Shown: positions 39,807 through 53,954 of the stretch, piece after piece
How positions within the stretch are numbered: the stretch's first letter is position 1
Layout of the letters: each line of letters starts with the position of its first letter
Assembly (NCBI RefSeq): GCF_009834225.1
Contig: NZ_CP047176.1
Coordinates: 1,798,001-1,862,000, forward strand
DNA from: Rathayibacter sp. VKM Ac-2759
GTDB taxonomy: Bacteria; Actinomycetota; Actinomycetes; Actinomycetales; Microbacteriaceae
Direction: 5' to 3'
Length of the DNA stretch: 64,000 bases
Notes under the pieces: generated by a model
Seen by the model: only the letters and a program-made list of their open reading frames with translations
Told to the model about the DNA's origin: nothing
Database searches by the model: none
Made by a program: the position numbers and the translations under genes

Positions 39807-39812
39807 TACGCT
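39807..39812 (+). promoter_or_regulatory. uvrB: -10 element TACGCT of uvrB (leaderless)
   Basis: TACGCT ends 6 nt before ATG 39819. No LexA-type box was found in the 200 bp upstream. Confidence 0.45.
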
Positions 39813-39818
39813 TCGAGC

Positions 39819-41885
39819 ATGGAGCCCACCCGTGCCGTGCACCCCTTCGAGGTCGTCAGCGAATACAAGCCGAGCGGCGATCAGCCCGCCGCGATCGCCG
39901 ATCTGAGCGCCCGGATCCAGGCCGGCGAGGCCGACGTCGTGCTCCTCGGCGCGACGGGCACGGGCAAGTCCGCCACCACCGCGTGGCTCGTCGAGGCGGT
40001 GCAGCGGCCCACGCTCGTGCTCGCCCACAACAAGACGCTGGCGGCGCAGCTGGCGAACGAGTTCCGCGAGCTGTTCCCCAACAACGCGGTGGAGTACTTC
40101 GTCTCCTACTACGACTACTACCAGCCCGAGGCCTACGTCCCGCAGACCGACACCTTCATCGAGAAGGACAGCTCGGTCAACGCCGAGGTCGAGCGCCTGC
40201 GCCACTCGACGACCAACTCGCTGCTCAGCCGTCGCGACGTCATCGTCGTCTCGACGGTCTCGTGCATCTACGGCCTGGGCCAGCCCGAGCAGTACCTCGA
40301 GGCGATGGTGGCGCTGCAGGTCGGCCAGCGCGTCGACCGCGACCGCCTCATCCGCAAGTTCGTGTCGATGCAGTACGCCCGCAACGACGTCGACTTCGCC
40401 CGTGGCACCTTCCGCGTCCGCGGCGACACGATCGAGATCATCCCGATGTACGAGGAGCTCGCGATCCGCATCGAGATGTTCGGGGACGAGATCGAGGCGC
40501 TGTACACCCTGCACCCGCTCACCGGCGACATCGTGCGCAAGCTCGACTCCGTCTCCGTCTTCCCCGGTTCGCACTACGTCGCCAGCCAGGACGTCATGCA
40601 CCGCGCGATCGACACGATCCAGCAGGAGCTCGAGGTGCGGCTCGCCGATCTCGAGAAGCAGGGCAAGCTGCTCGAGGCCCAGCGGCTCCGGATGCGCACC
40701 ACGTTCGACCTCGAGATGATGCAGCAGATCGGATTCTGCTCGGGCATCGAGAACTACTCCCGGCACATCGACGGCCGCGAGTCGGGCGAGGCGCCGCACT
40801 GCCTCCTCGACTACTTCCCCGACGACTTCCTCGTCGTGATCGACGAGTCGCACGTGACCGTGCCGCAGATCGGCGCGATGTACGAGGGCGACGCCTCCCG
40901 CAAGCGCACGCTCGTCGAGCACGGCTTCCGCCTGCCCTCGGCGATGGACAACCGTCCGCTCAAGTGGGAGGAGTTCAAGCAGCGCGTCGGCCAGACGGTC
41001 TACCTCTCCGCGACCCCCGGCCGCTACGAGATGGGCATCGCCGACGGCATCGTCGAGCAGATCATCCGCCCCACCGGCCTCGTCGACCCGGAGATCGTCG
41101 TCAAGCCGACCAAGGGCCAGATCGACGACCTGCTCGAGGAGATCAAGCGCCGCACCGAGCGCGACGAGCGCGTCCTCGTCACCACGCTCACCAAGCGGAT
41201 GGCCGAGGAGCTCACCGACTTCCTCACCGAGGCCGGAGTCCGCGTCCGCTACCTGCACTCCGACGTCGACACGCTCCGCCGGGTCGAGCTGCTGTCCGAG
41301 CTGCGCGCGGGCGTGTACGACGTCCTGGTCGGCATCAACCTCCTCCGCGAGGGCCTCGACCTGCCCGAGGTGTCGCTCGTCGCCATCCTCGACGCCGACA
41401 AGGAGGGCTTCCTCCGCTCCTCGACGTCGCTCATCCAGACGATCGGCCGCGCGGCCCGCAACGTCTCGGGCGAGGTGCACATGTACGCCGACAAGGTGAC
41501 CGACTCGATGCGGCTCGCGATCGACGAGACCGACCGCCGCCGAGAGAGGCAGGTCGCCTACAACCTCGAGCACGGCATCGATCCGACTCCGCTCCGCAAG
41601 AAGATCGCCGACATCACCGACGCCCTCGCCCGCGAGGGGGCCGACACGGCCAAGCTCCTCGCCGGCCGCGACGCCAAGAAGAAGAGCCCGACCCCCAACC
41701 TCCGTCGGCAAGGTCTCGCCGCCAACGGCGGCAACGACCTCGAGGCGATCATCTCGGACCTCAACGGCCAGATGCTGCAGGCCGCGGGCGAGCTCAAGTT
41801 CGAGCTCGCGGCGCGACTGCGCGACGAGGTCCAGGAGCTCAAGCGCGAGCTCCGCCAGATGGAGAAGGCGGGCCACCTCTCCTGA
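39819..41885 (+). CDS. uvrB: Excinuclease ABC subunit B
   Basis: The damage-verifying helicase of nucleotide excision repair, loaded by UvrA and then joined by UvrC. The 688-residue protein has Walker [12 protein letters not shown] (about 47-57), the beta-hairpin region [15 protein letters not shown] (about 100-114), the DESH box of motif II, helicase motifs V and VI ([10 protein letters not shown] and QTIGRAARN), and the C-terminal UVR domain that contacts UvrC, ending [21 protein letters not shown] 39819 gives [12 protein letters not shown], a normal N-terminus. Upstream frame extensions are not conserved-looking. Confidence 0.96.
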   Translation: MEPTRAVHPFEVVSEYKPSGDQPAAIADLSARIQAGEADVVLLGATGTGKSATTAWLVEAVQRPTLVLAHNKTLAAQLANEFRELFPNNAVEYFVSYYDYYQPEAYVPQTDTFIEKDSSVNAEVERLRHSTTNSLLSRRDVIVVSTVSCIYGLGQPEQYLEAMVALQVGQRVDRDRLIRKFVSMQYARNDVDFARGTFRVRGDTIEIIPMYEELAIRIEMFGDEIEALYTLHPLTGDIVRKLDSVSVFPGSHYVASQDVMHRAIDTIQQELEVRLADLEKQGKLLEAQRLRMRTTFDLEMMQQIGFCSGIENYSRHIDGRESGEAPHCLLDYFPDDFLVVIDESHVTVPQIGAMYEGDASRKRTLVEHGFRLPSAMDNRPLKWEEFKQRVGQTVYLSATPGRYEMGIADGIVEQIIRPTGLVDPEIVVKPTKGQIDDLLEEIKRRTERDERVLVTTLTKRMAEELTDFLTEAGVRVRYLHSDVDTLRRVELLSELRAGVYDVLVGINLLREGLDLPEVSLVAILDADKEGFLRSSTSLIQTIGRAARNVSGEVHMYADKVTDSMRLAIDETDRRRERQVAYNLEHGIDPTPLRKKIADITDALAREGADTAKLLAGRDAKKKSPTPNLRRQGLAANGGNDLEAIISDLNGQMLQAAGELKFELAARLRDEVQELKRELRQMEKAGHLS

Positions 41886-42010
41886 TCGGGAGCGGCGGAG
41901 CGCGGCCGGAGGCGACCGCCGCGGTCCGCGACGGGGTGCGCGATCCGCAAGACCGCGCGCCCCGGATCAGCGCCCAGCGAACGTCCCCGGGCGATGTCGG
42001 TGGCTCCGCA

Positions 42011-42016
42011 TACACT
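42011..42016 (+). promoter_or_regulatory. uvrA: -10 element TACACT of uvrA (leaderless)
   Basis: TACACT ends 6 nt before GTG 42023. Confidence 0.5.
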
Positions 42017-42022
42017 TTCGAG

Positions 42023-44944
<2,922 letters not shown>

Positions 44945-44969
44945 CGACGCGGACGGGCGCGCGCACGGC

Positions 44970-46838
44970 ATGACGCAGACACTCGACTACCGGCCCAAGG
45001 CCGGTGAGATCCCGACCCTCCCGGGCGTCTACCGGTTCAAGGACGCCAGGGGCCGGGTCCTCTACGTGGGCAAGGCCAAGAACCTCCGCGCACGGCTCAG
45101 CAACTACTTCGCGCCGCTGCCGAGCCTGCACGAGCGGACCCGGCGGATGGTCACCTCGGCCTCAGGCGTGGAGTGGACCGTCGTCGGCACCGACGTCGAG
45201 GCGCTCCAGCTCGAGTTCACCTGGATCAACGAGTTCGACCCGCCCTTCAACGTCAAGTTCCGCGACGACAAGTCGTACCCCTACATGGCGGTGACGCTGG
45301 GTGACGAGGCCCCGAGGGTGATGGTGACCCGCAACGCCAAGATCCGCGGGGCGCGGTACTTCGGTCCCTACCCGAAGATCTGGGCCATCCACGAGACCAT
45401 CGACCTGATGATCAAGGCCTTCCCGATCCGCACCTGCAACGACTCGAACTACAAGCGGGCCATGCAGAGCGGGAAGCCCTGCTTCGCCTCCCAGATCGGC
45501 CGGTGCGGCGGTCCGTGCTCGCACCGCGTCACGTTCGCGGAGCACCGCGAGATGGTCGACCGCTTCGTCGCGTTCATGGGCAGCCACGATCGCAGGATGA
45601 TCGGCGAGCTCGAGCGCGAGATGCGCGAGGCCGCCGGCGAGATGCAGTACGAGCGCGCCGGGAAGCTCCGCGATCAGGCCGCGGCACTCGACGCCGTGCT
45701 CGCCAAGAGCGCCGTCGTGCTCAAGGACAACGTCGACGTCGACCTCTACGCGATCGTGCACGACGAGCTCGCCGCCTCGGTGCAGCAGTTCCGCGTGCGG
45801 GGCGGCCGCATCCGCGGAGAGCGCGGCTGGGTCGTCGACAAGGAGCTCGACATGACCACGGCAGAGCTCGTCGACACCGCGCTCCAGGCCGCCTACGAGA
45901 ACGGCGACATCCCGCCCAAGGAGGTCGTCGTCCCCGAGCTGCCGGAGGACAGCGAGGCGCTCGAGGAATGGCTCTCGAGCATCCGCGGGGCGAACGTGCG
46001 ACTCCGTGCGGCGCAGCGCGGGGACAAGGCGGCGCTGCTCGAGACGGCCACGCAGAACGCCGGCCACTCGCTGATGCTCTACAAGACCCGCCGCTCCGCC
46101 GACTTCACCGCGCGGACCCAGGCGCTGGAGGACATCCGCGACGCCCTGGGCATGGCCGAGGCGCCGCTCCGGATGGAGTGCTACGACGTCTCGCACCTCA
46201 GCGGCACCAACATCGTCGCCTCGATGGTCGTCTTCGAGGACGGACTCGCCCGCAAGGACCAGTACCGGCGGTTCTCGATCGCGGAGTCGACCGACGACAC
46301 GGAGTCGCTCCACCAGGTCCTCACGCGGCGCCTCGCGTACCTGAAGGAACCGGTCGAGCCGGCCGTCGTCGATCCCGAGACGGGGGAGGCGAAGCGCCGC
46401 AAGTTCGCCTACCCGCCGCACCTGCTGATCGTGGACGGCGGCCAGCCCCAGGTCGCCGCAGCGCAGCGCGCGCTCGACGAGTCCGGAGTCACGGGGATCA
46501 CGCTGTGCGGGATCGCCAAGCGCCTCGAGGAGATCTGGCTCCCCGACTCCGACTTCCCGGTGATCCTGCCGCGCAACAGCGACGCGCTCTTCCTCTTCCA
46601 GCGGATCCGCGACGAGGCCCACCGCTTCGCCATCACGCACCAGCGGCAGCGGCGCAAGCGCGACATCGCGTCGCAGCTGAGCGAGATCCCCGGGCTCGGC
46701 GGCACGCGGGTGCGCGACCTGCTCAAGCACTTCGGGTCGGTCGCCCGGCTGCGGGAGGCCTCCGACGCCGAGATCGCCGAGGTCAAGGGCATCGGGCCGA
46801 CGCTCGCCGCGGCCGTCCACGGGCACCTGCACCCCTGA
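44970..46838 (+). CDS. uvrC: Excinuclease ABC subunit C
   Basis: The nuclease that makes both incisions around damage marked by UvrB. The 622-residue protein has the N-terminal GIY-YIG domain ([20 protein letters not shown], about 17-36) for the 3' cut, a UVR motif (about 205-240), the RNase H-like domain ([19 protein letters not shown], about 395-413, and HLLIVDGG) for the 5' cut, and C-terminal helix-hairpin-helix motifs ([17 protein letters not shown]). It starts 25 bp after uvrA, so the three repair subunits are nearly contiguous. Confidence 0.96.
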   Translation: MTQTLDYRPKAGEIPTLPGVYRFKDARGRVLYVGKAKNLRARLSNYFAPLPSLHERTRRMVTSASGVEWTVVGTDVEALQLEFTWINEFDPPFNVKFRDDKSYPYMAVTLGDEAPRVMVTRNAKIRGARYFGPYPKIWAIHETIDLMIKAFPIRTCNDSNYKRAMQSGKPCFASQIGRCGGPCSHRVTFAEHREMVDRFVAFMGSHDRRMIGELEREMREAAGEMQYERAGKLRDQAAALDAVLAKSAVVLKDNVDVDLYAIVHDELAASVQQFRVRGGRIRGERGWVVDKELDMTTAELVDTALQAAYENGDIPPKEVVVPELPEDSEALEEWLSSIRGANVRLRAAQRGDKAALLETATQNAGHSLMLYKTRRSADFTARTQALEDIRDALGMAEAPLRMECYDVSHLSGTNIVASMVVFEDGLARKDQYRRFSIAESTDDTESLHQVLTRRLAYLKEPVEPAVVDPETGEAKRRKFAYPPHLLIVDGGQPQVAAAQRALDESGVTGITLCGIAKRLEEIWLPDSDFPVILPRNSDALFLFQRIRDEAHRFAITHQRQRRKRDIASQLSEIPGLGGTRVRDLLKHFGSVARLREASDAEIAEVKGIGPTLAAAVHGHLHP

Positions 46839-46868
46839 CGCCCCGGTCCGGCGCCCGAGCCCACGCCC

Positions 46869-46874
46869 TAGGCT
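46869..46874 (+). promoter_or_regulatory. rapZ: -10 element TAGGCT upstream of rapZ
   Basis: TAGGCT follows the uvrC stop by about 30 bp and would give rapZ-whiA a leader of about 80 nt. Confidence 0.4.
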
Positions 46875-46963
46875 GGACACCCGGACCTCCCCGAAGGAGG
46901 GCCCGAGACACCGGCACGAGCGACACCGTCCTGAGCACCACAGACACGAGCACGGAGAACCCA

Positions 46964-47839
46964 ATGAGCACGGAGAGCGAGCAGCAGGACGTGCTGATCG
47001 TCACGGGGATGTCGGGCGCGGGCCGGTCCACGGCCGCGAACGCCCTCGAGGATCTCGGCTGGTACGTGGTCGACAACCTGCCGCCGCAGATGCTCCGCCC
47101 CCTGGTCGACCTCGCCCAGCGCGCGGGCGACACGCTGCCCAAGATCGCCGCCGTCGTCGATGTGCGCGGGCGCGACTTCTTCGCCGACCTCGGTGAGATC
47201 GTGCGGGAGCTGCGGGCCGGGGTCGACATCCGCGTCGTCTTCCTCGAGGCGACCGACGCGGCGCTCGTCCGCCGGTTCGAGCAGGTCCGCCGCCCGCACC
47301 CCCTCCAGGGGCGGGGCACACTGCTCGACGGCATCTCGGCCGAGCGCGGTCGACTGGCGCAGCTGCGCGAGTCGGCCGACATCGTGATCGACACCTCCGA
47401 CCTCAACATCCACCAGCTCGCCACGAGCATCACCGAGCGGTTCGCCGAAGCGGGCCGTGCGGGTCTGCAGATCACCGTGATGAGCTTCGGCTTCAAGTAC
47501 GGGCTGCCGACCGACGCCGACATGGTCGCCGACGCGCGCTTCCTGCCGAACCCCTACTGGATCCCGGAGCTGCGCCCGCACACCGGGCTCGACGAAGAAG
47601 TGCGAGAATACGTCCTGGCCCAGCAGGGGGCGGAGGAGTTCATCGATTCCTACTCGCGTGCCCTGCGCCCGGTGCTCGACGGCTACCAGCGCGAGAACAA
47701 GCGCCATGCGACGATCGCCATCGGATGCACGGGGGGCAAGCACCGCTCCGTCGCGGTCGCCGGCCGCATCGCGGCCCGACTGGCCGAGCTGCCGGGAGTC
47801 GCCGTCAACGTGGCGCACCGCGACCTCGGCCGAGAATGA
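46964..47839 (+). CDS. rapZ: RNase adapter RapZ / YvcJ-family nucleotide-binding protein
   Basis: A 291-residue P-loop protein. Walker A is [11 protein letters not shown] (about 13-23), with the GR-S/T variant typical of the family, and the Walker B-like [13 protein letters not shown] follows. The C-terminal domain has [25 protein letters not shown] [14 protein letters not shown], and CTGGKHRSV (about 259-267), all diagnostic. In Gammaproteobacteria it controls a small RNA for cell-wall sugar synthesis; in actinobacteria the role is not defined. ATG 46964 gives the usual N-terminus. whiA follows by 42 bp. Confidence 0.92.
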   Translation: MSTESEQQDVLIVTGMSGAGRSTAANALEDLGWYVVDNLPPQMLRPLVDLAQRAGDTLPKIAAVVDVRGRDFFADLGEIVRELRAGVDIRVVFLEATDAALVRRFEQVRRPHPLQGRGTLLDGISAERGRLAQLRESADIVIDTSDLNIHQLATSITERFAEAGRAGLQITVMSFGFKYGLPTDADMVADARFLPNPYWIPELRPHTGLDEEVREYVLAQQGAEEFIDSYSRALRPVLDGYQRENKRHATIAIGCTGGKHRSVAVAGRIAARLAELPGVAVNVAHRDLGRE

Positions 47840-47881
47840 TTCCCGCGCGCTCCGCCGCGCACCCGACGTAAGGAAGACTCC

Positions 47882-48862
47882 GTGGCCCTCACCGCAGACG
47901 TCAAGGGCGAACTGGTCGCGATCGTGTCGCGCAAGAACACCGTCCGTGCCGCTGAACTGGCGACCGTCCTCCGCTTCTCCGGCGGACTGCACATCATCTC
48001 CAACCGCCTCGCGGTCGAGGTCGAGCTCGACTCCGCGGCGCTCGCGACCCGCGTGCGCCGCGACCTCGCCGAGCTCTACGGCGTCCGCAGCGAGGGGACG
48101 ATCATCTCCGCCGGCGGGTCGCGCCGCACGACGAGCTGGCTCGTCCGGGTGGTCGAGGGCGGCGACACGCTCGCCCGCCAGACCGGTCTGCTCGACCAGC
48201 GCGGCCGGCCCGTGCGCGGTCTGCCCAACCGGCTGACCACCGGGGCGCGCGACGAGCTCGCGGCCGTCTGGCGCGGCGCGTTCCTCGCCCAGGGCTCGCT
48301 GACGGATCCCGGCCGCTCGGCGGCGCTCGAGATCGTGTGCCCCGGCAACGAGGCGGCGATGGCCATCGTCGGCGCGGCCGGACGCCTCGGCGTCCAGGCG
48401 AAGTCGCGCGAGGTGCGCGGCGTGCATCGCGTCGTCGTCCGCGACGGCGAGAGCATCAGCGCGATGCTCACGCTGATGGGCGCCACCTCGACCGTGGCGA
48501 GCTGGGAGGAGCTGCGCCAGCGCCGCGAGGTGCGGGCGACCGCGAACCGGCTCGTGAACTTCGACGACGCCAACCTCCGCCGGTCGGCCCAGGCCGCCGT
48601 CGCCGCCTGCTCGCGGGTCGAGCGCGCGATGGAGATCCTGGGGGAGGACATCCCCGAGCACCTGCGCTACGCCGGTCGCCTCCGCCTCGCCCACCGCGAC
48701 GCGAGCCTCGACGAGCTCGGCCACCACGCCGACCCGCCGATGACGAAGGACGCGGTCGCGGGACGCATCCGCCGGCTCCTGGCGATGGCCGACAAGCGCG
48801 CCGCCGACCTCGACATCCCCGGCACCGACGCGAACCTGCCGGCCGAGCTGCGCGATCTCTGA
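47882..48862 (+). CDS. whiA: DNA-binding protein WhiA
   Basis: A 326-residue regulator with an N-terminal WhiA_N/LAGLIDADG-like region (about 1-220; [19 protein letters not shown], and [18 protein letters not shown]) that lacks the homing-endonuclease catalytic acids. A C-terminal helix-turn-helix (about 230-315, [21 protein letters not shown], then [13 protein letters not shown]) binds DNA. It is needed for sporulation septation in Streptomyces; in non-sporulating actinobacteria it affects cell division and morphology. GTG 47882 has an AAGGAAG site. The rapZ-whiA pair is conserved across Gram-positives. Confidence 0.93.
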   Translation: MALTADVKGELVAIVSRKNTVRAAELATVLRFSGGLHIISNRLAVEVELDSAALATRVRRDLAELYGVRSEGTIISAGGSRRTTSWLVRVVEGGDTLARQTGLLDQRGRPVRGLPNRLTTGARDELAAVWRGAFLAQGSLTDPGRSAALEIVCPGNEAAMAIVGAAGRLGVQAKSREVRGVHRVVVRDGESISAMLTLMGATSTVASWEELRQRREVRATANRLVNFDDANLRRSAQAAVAACSRVERAMEILGEDIPEHLRYAGRLRLAHRDASLDELGHHADPPMTKDAVAGRIRRLLAMADKRAADLDIPGTDANLPAELRDL

Positions 48863-48938
48863 CCGGTCCACTCGGCGAACGCTGAGTGTCTCCTGGTTGA
48901 ACGGGGGAGACCGTCCGAGTGCGGCGGGGCCTCGTCAC

Positions 48939-48944
48939 TAGACT
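48939..48944 (+). promoter_or_regulatory. sodA: -10 element TAGACT of sodA
   Basis: TAGACT lies about 105 nt before ATG 49050, in the 187-bp gap after whiA, so this transcript has a leader. Confidence 0.45.
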
Positions 48945-49049
48945 GGAAACGTCGCTCGGAACACGCCGGCGCCCGCTCCAGCGCCTCGCGCCGGACGGTC
49001 GGAGCCGGTGGGACTGCCGAGGTCGACGACCACGAACAGGAGATCGCAC

Positions 49050-49676
49050 ATGGCTGACTACACGCTCGCCGAACTGCCCTACGACTACTCGGCCCTCGAG
49101 CCGAACATCAGTGGGCGGATCATGGAACTGCACCACGACAAGCACCACGCCACCTACGTCACGGGCGCGAACACCGCCCTCGCCGCGCTCCAGGACGCCC
49201 GCGACAGCGAGAACCTCGCGAACGTCAACAAGCTCCAGAAGGACCTGGCGTTCAACCTCGCCGGGCACGTGAACCACACCGTGTTCTGGAACAACCTCTC
49301 GCCCGACGGCGGCGACAAGCCGGTCGGCGAGCTCGCCGCGGCGATCGACGACAACTTCGGCTCGTTCGACAAGTTCCGCGCCCACTTCACCGCCTCCGCC
49401 CTCGGCATCCAGGGCTCCGGCTGGTCGATCCTCGCGTGGGACTCGCTCGGCGAGAAGCTCATCATCGAGCAGCTGTACGACCACCAGGGCAACCTCGCCG
49501 CGGCCACCGTGCCCGTGCTGCTGCTCGACATGTGGGAGCACGCCTTCTACCTCGACTACGTCAACGTGAAGGCCGACTACGTCAAGGCGTTCTGGAACAT
49601 CGTGAACTGGGCCGACGTGTCCGCGCGCTTCGAGAAGGCCCGCGAGAAGACTTCGGGCCTGCTGCTACTGTCGTAG
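49050..49676 (+). CDS. sodA: Superoxide dismutase (Mn/Fe type)
   Basis: Dismutates superoxide to oxygen and hydrogen peroxide in the cytoplasm. The 208-residue protein has all four metal ligands: H28 in [10 protein letters not shown]76 in [10 protein letters not shown], and D160 and H164 in [11 protein letters not shown]. The glutamine in YDHQGN (about 146) and general pattern favour manganese, but cambialistic use cannot be excluded. ATG 49050 follows CAGGAGA. A terminator hairpin lies 8 bp after the stop. Its position between whiA and gap is unlike Mycobacterium. Confidence 0.95.
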   Translation: MADYTLAELPYDYSALEPNISGRIMELHHDKHHATYVTGANTALAALQDARDSENLANVNKLQKDLAFNLAGHVNHTVFWNNLSPDGGDKPVGELAAAIDDNFGSFDKFRAHFTASALGIQGSGWSILAWDSLGEKLIIEQLYDHQGNLAAATVPVLLLDMWEHAFYLDYVNVKADYVKAFWNIVNWADVSARFEKAREKTSGLLLLS

Positions 49677-50795
<1,119 letters not shown>

Positions 50796-50807
50796 GGCCT
50801 GCAGCCT

Positions 50808-52037
50808 GTGACTTCGAACACCGTGGCGTTCCGCACTCTGGACTCACTGGGTTCCCTGACGGGCAAGTGCGTCGTCGTCCGCTGCGATCTGAACGTCCCC
50901 CTGAAGGACGGTTCGATCACGGACGACGGTCGCGTGCGCGCGTCGGTCCCCACGCTCCAGCGGCTCGTCGCCGAGGGTGCCCGAGTCGTGGTCGTGAGCC
51001 ACCTCGGGCGCCCCGACGGTGAGCCCGACCCGAAGTACAGCCTCGCGCCCGTCGCGAAGCGCCTCGGCGAGCTCATCGACGCGCCGGTCGCCTTCGCCGA
51101 GGACACCGTCGGCGACGCCGCGACCTCGGCGGTCGACGGGCTCGGCGACGGCGAGATCGTCGTCCTCGAGAACCTGCGCTTCAACGCCGCCGAGACGAGC
51201 AAGGACGCGGACGAGCGCCGCTCCTTCGCCGAGAAGCTGGCCGCCTTCGGCGACGCCTTCGTCTCGGACGGCTTCGGCGTCGTGCACCGCAAGCAGGCGA
51301 GCGTCTACGAGCTCGCCCAGCTGCTCCCGAGTGCCGCCGGCACGCTCATCGCGGCCGAGCTCGACGTCCTCGACCGCCTCACCGAGAAGCCGGAGCGCCC
51401 CTACACGGTCGTGCTCGGCGGCTCGAAGGTCTCGGACAAGCTCGGCGTGATCGAGCACCTGCTGCCGCGGGTGGACTCGATCCTCATCGGCGGAGGCATG
51501 CTCTTCACCTTCCTCAAGGCCCAGGGCCACGAGGTCGGCGCGAGCCTGCTCGAGGCCGACCAGGTCGACGTCGTCCTCGGCTACCTCGCGAAGGCGGAGG
51601 AGCTGGGCGTCGAGATCGTGCTGCCGACGGACGTCGTGGTCGCCTCGAAGTTCGGGGCCGACGCGGAGTACGAGACGGCTGCGGCCGACGCGATCGAGGG
51701 CACCCCCTTCGGAGCGAGCGGCCTCGGTCTCGACATCGGCCCGGACACCGCGAAGCGCTTCGCCGAGATCGTCGCGGCGTCGAAGACGGTGTTCTGGAAC
51801 GGCCCCATGGGCGTCTTCGAGCTCGAGCCGTTCGCGGCCGGCACGAAGGCCGTCGCCCAGGCCCTCACCGAGGTCGACGGACTCAGCGTCGTCGGCGGAG
51901 GAGACTCGGCCGCCGCGGTGCGCGCCCTCGGCTTCGAGGACGCGCAGTTCGGCCACATCTCGACGGGAGGCGGCGCGAGCCTCGAATTCCTCGAGGGCAA
52001 GCGACTCCCCGGACTGGAGGTCCTCGGATGGCAGTAG
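50808..52037 (+). CDS. pgk: Phosphoglycerate kinase
   Basis: Transfers phosphate from 1,3-bisphosphoglycerate to ADP. The 409-residue monomer has the N-terminal substrate motif [12 protein letters not shown] (about 21-32), HLGRPDGE, the [16 protein letters not shown] hinge region (about 204-219), the nucleotide-site [10 protein letters not shown] (about 328-337) and the C-terminal [13 protein letters not shown] start follows gap by 12 bp. The last 10 bp overlap the start of tpiA, so expression is coupled. Confidence 0.97.
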   Translation: MTSNTVAFRTLDSLGSLTGKCVVVRCDLNVPLKDGSITDDGRVRASVPTLQRLVAEGARVVVVSHLGRPDGEPDPKYSLAPVAKRLGELIDAPVAFAEDTVGDAATSAVDGLGDGEIVVLENLRFNAAETSKDADERRSFAEKLAAFGDAFVSDGFGVVHRKQASVYELAQLLPSAAGTLIAAELDVLDRLTEKPERPYTVVLGGSKVSDKLGVIEHLLPRVDSILIGGGMLFTFLKAQGHEVGASLLEADQVDVVLGYLAKAEELGVEIVLPTDVVVASKFGADAEYETAAADAIEGTPFGASGLGLDIGPDTAKRFAEIVAASKTVFWNGPMGVFELEPFAAGTKAVAQALTEVDGLSVVGGGDSAAAVRALGFEDAQFGHISTGGGASLEFLEGKRLPGLEVLGWQ

Positions 52038-52846
52038 ACAGCACGGGAGGCGTTCCCTCGTCCCTCGAGCGGACGCCCCTCATCGCCGGCAACTGGAAGA
52101 TGAACCTGGACCACCTCCAGGCCATCGCGTTCGTCCAGAAGCTGGCGTGGAGCCTGAAGGACGCGAACCACGACTTCGACGGTGTCGAGGTCGCGGTCTT
52201 CCCGCCCTTCACCGACCTCCGCCCGGTCCAGATCCTCGTCGACTCCGACAAGCTGCCGCTCAAGTACGGCGCGCAGGACCTGTCCAAGTTCGACAGCGGG
52301 GCCTACACCGGCGAGATCTCGGGTCAGTTCCTGAAGCAGCTCGACTGCGACTACGTGATCGTCGGCCACTCGGAGCGTCGCACGCTCCACGGCGAGACGG
52401 ACGCGGACATCGCGGCGAAGTCGGCCGCGGCGGTCAAGCACGGCGTCGCACCGATCATCTGCGTCGGCGAGACCGCGGAGGACCTCGAGAAGCACGGCCC
52501 CTCGGCCGTGCCCGTCGCGCAGCTGAAGGAGGCCCTCACCGGCCTGCCCGCGGACGCCGACCTCGTCGTCGCCTACGAGCCCGTCTGGGCCATCGGCTCC
52601 GGCCAGGCCGCGACGCCCGAGCAGGCCCAGCAGGTCTGCAAGGCGCTCCGCGACGTCGTCGCCGAGATCCTCGGAGCCGACACCGCGGCGAAGACCCGGA
52701 TCCTCTACGGCGGCTCCGTGAAGTCCGGCAACATCGCCGGCTTCATGCGCGAGCCCGACGTCGACGGAGCCCTCGTCGGAGGCGCCAGCCTCCAGGTCGA
52801 CGAGTTCGCGGCGATCGCGCGCTTCCGCAATCACGTAGGCGTCTGA
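52028..52846 (+). CDS. tpiA: Triosephosphate isomerase
   Basis: Interconverts dihydroxyacetone phosphate and glyceraldehyde-3-phosphate. The 272-residue protein has N and K of the active site in IAGNWKMN (about 19-26), the catalytic histidine in VIVGHSERR (about 115), the catalytic glutamate in [10 protein letters not shown] (about 184) and the phosphate loop YGGSVKSGN. Its N-terminus carries about 15 extra residues ([15 protein letters not shown]), a result of starting inside pgk; a later start is not excluded. A very strong terminator follows. Confidence 0.96.
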   Translation: MAVDSTGGVPSSLERTPLIAGNWKMNLDHLQAIAFVQKLAWSLKDANHDFDGVEVAVFPPFTDLRPVQILVDSDKLPLKYGAQDLSKFDSGAYTGEISGQFLKQLDCDYVIVGHSERRTLHGETDADIAAKSAAAVKHGVAPIICVGETAEDLEKHGPSAVPVAQLKEALTGLPADADLVVAYEPVWAIGSGQAATPEQAQQVCKALRDVVAEILGADTAAKTRILYGGSVKSGNIAGFMREPDVDGALVGGASLQVDEFAAIARFRNHVGV

Positions 52847-52853
52847 GTTCCTG

Positions 52854-52892
52854 CGACGAAGGGGCGGGCCCGCCGGGCCCGCCCCTTCGTCG
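52854..52892 (+). terminator. tpiA: Intrinsic terminator of gap-pgk-tpiA
   Basis: A perfect 18-bp stem (52854-52871 with 52875-52892), loop GCC, with TTCGTCG at its 3' side. It is among the strongest hairpins in the window. Confidence 0.85.
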
Positions 52893-52895
52893 TCC

Positions 52896-53258
52896 ACGCC
52901 GCTCCCCGCGCGGCGTGGCGCAGTCGGCCCCCAAGCATGGTCGCGCTCTGAGGAGCGTCCTGCGTCCGGCTACGCCGATTCGCTCGCACGCGAATCGTCG
53001 GTTCGGCGGTGCCCTTCTTCACGCCGCTCGTCGCGCGGCGTTACGCGGTCGGCTCCCACGGATGGTCGCGCTCTGAGGAGCGTCCTGCGTCCGGCTACGA
53101 CGATTCGCTCGCACGCGAATCGTCGGTTCGGCGGTGCCCTTCTTCACGCCGCTCGTCGCGCGGCGTTACGCGGTCGGCTCCCACGGATGGTCGCGCTCTG
53201 AGGAGCGTCCTGCGTCCGGCTACGACGATTCGCTCGCACGCGAATCGTCGGTTCGCCT
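52896..53258 (+). repeat. Family A hairpin repeat, three tandem copies (125-bp unit)
   Basis: Two near-identical 125-bp units (53009-53133 and 53134-53258) are preceded by a partly degenerate one (about 52896-53008). Each contains the stem CGACGATTCGC-TCGCAC-GCGAATCGTCG, and most also have CGCCGC/GCGGCG. The first copy has one stem mismatch. A diverged copy lies at 15172-15290. The identical short reading frames in the units are not genes. Confidence 0.88.
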
Positions 53259-53313
53259 CGAACAGAGGGCGATCTGCAGGCTGACCTTCAAGGGTCGGGC
53301 TGTCGCGATCATG

Positions 53314-53404
53314 CTGTCGAGTAGCCCCCGAAGGGGTGTATCGAGACCCCTCCTGCGTCACAGGGCGGTGGGGAGACCGCCGTACTGATCGTGGGGGTCT
53401 CGAT
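53314..53404 (+). repeat. Family B (REP-like) repeat, single copy with inverted closing arm
   Basis: The core CTGTCGAGTAGCCCC...TATCGAGACC at 53314-53348 matches the array at 15340-15662. ATCGAGACCCC (53340-53350) pairs with GGGGTCTCGAT (53394-53404), and GGCGGT/ACCGCC forms a hairpin in between. Confidence 0.75.
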
Positions 53405-53456
53405 GACCGGACGTCGACGCGAGCTGCCCGCGCCGTCTCCGCCGTGCTCCGGACGC

Positions 53457-53555
53457 GGACGGGAGGGGTGGCCTCGTCGCAGCGCCTGGCTCGGGTCTGG
53501 CGGGCGCCGCGCAGCGGCGCGGGATGGCGCTGTGGCGAGGCCACCCCTCCCGTCC
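53457..53555. repeat. Long imperfect palindrome
   Basis: Arms of 30 bp (53457-53486 and 53526-53555) match with two mismatches. The 39-bp spacer holds a smaller stem GCGCCGC/GCGGCGC. Together they form a cruciform or long RNA hairpin between the family B repeat and the secG promoter. No coding gene is supported between 52893 and 53644. Confidence 0.75.
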
Positions 53556-53644
53556 CACTGCCAGCACCGACCCTCATCGGCCGCGACGTATACCGCCGCC
53601 GGAACAGGGGGCGTGGTTTCGTCGGGGGATTCGCAGGCGCCCGT

Positions 53645-53650
53645 TATACT
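53645..53650 (+). promoter_or_regulatory. secG: -10 element TATACT of secG
   Basis: TATACT, the closest match to consensus in the window, lies 42 nt before GTG 53692, with a GAAAGG ribosome site between. No clear -35. Confidence 0.55.
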
Positions 53651-53691
53651 CGACGGGGCGCGCAACGCGCCAGAACTTCGAAAGGTACCGC

Positions 53692-53943
53692 GTGGACATC
53701 CTCCAGGTCGTGCTCCAGGTCGTCCTGGGCATCACGAGCCTCCTGCTCACCATGCTGATCCTGCTCCACAAGGGGCGCGGCGGCGGTCTGTCCGACATGT
53801 TCGGCGGCGGAGTGACCTCCAACCTGGGCGCCTCCGGCGTCGCAGAGCGCAATCTGAACCGCATCACCGTGATCCTCGGCCTCGTCTGGGTCGCGAGCAT
53901 CGTGGTTCTCGGTCTCATCACCAAGTTCGACACCGGAGCATAG
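53692..53943 (+). CDS. secG: Preprotein translocase subunit SecG
   Basis: An 83-residue membrane protein, the small non-essential partner of SecYE. It has two helices (about residues 3-23 and 57-77) separated by the typical SecG loop KGRGGGLSDMFGGGVTSNLGASG (about 27-49). GTG 53692 has a GAAAGG site; the frame is open upstream but has no family features there. The order tpiA-secG is conserved in actinobacteria; here it is interrupted by about 800 bp of repeats. rbpA follows by 11 bp. Confidence 0.92.
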   Translation: MDILQVVLQVVLGITSLLLTMLILLHKGRGGGLSDMFGGGVTSNLGASGVAERNLNRITVILGLVWVASIVVLGLITKFDTGA

Positions 53944-53954
53944 GGGTACACGGA

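Noticed and set aside
53009..53388. Two short reading frames with identical N-termini (53009 and 53134)
   Set aside because: They arise because the 125-bp repeat is open in that frame; they have no ribosome site, and their sequence follows the hairpin repeat.
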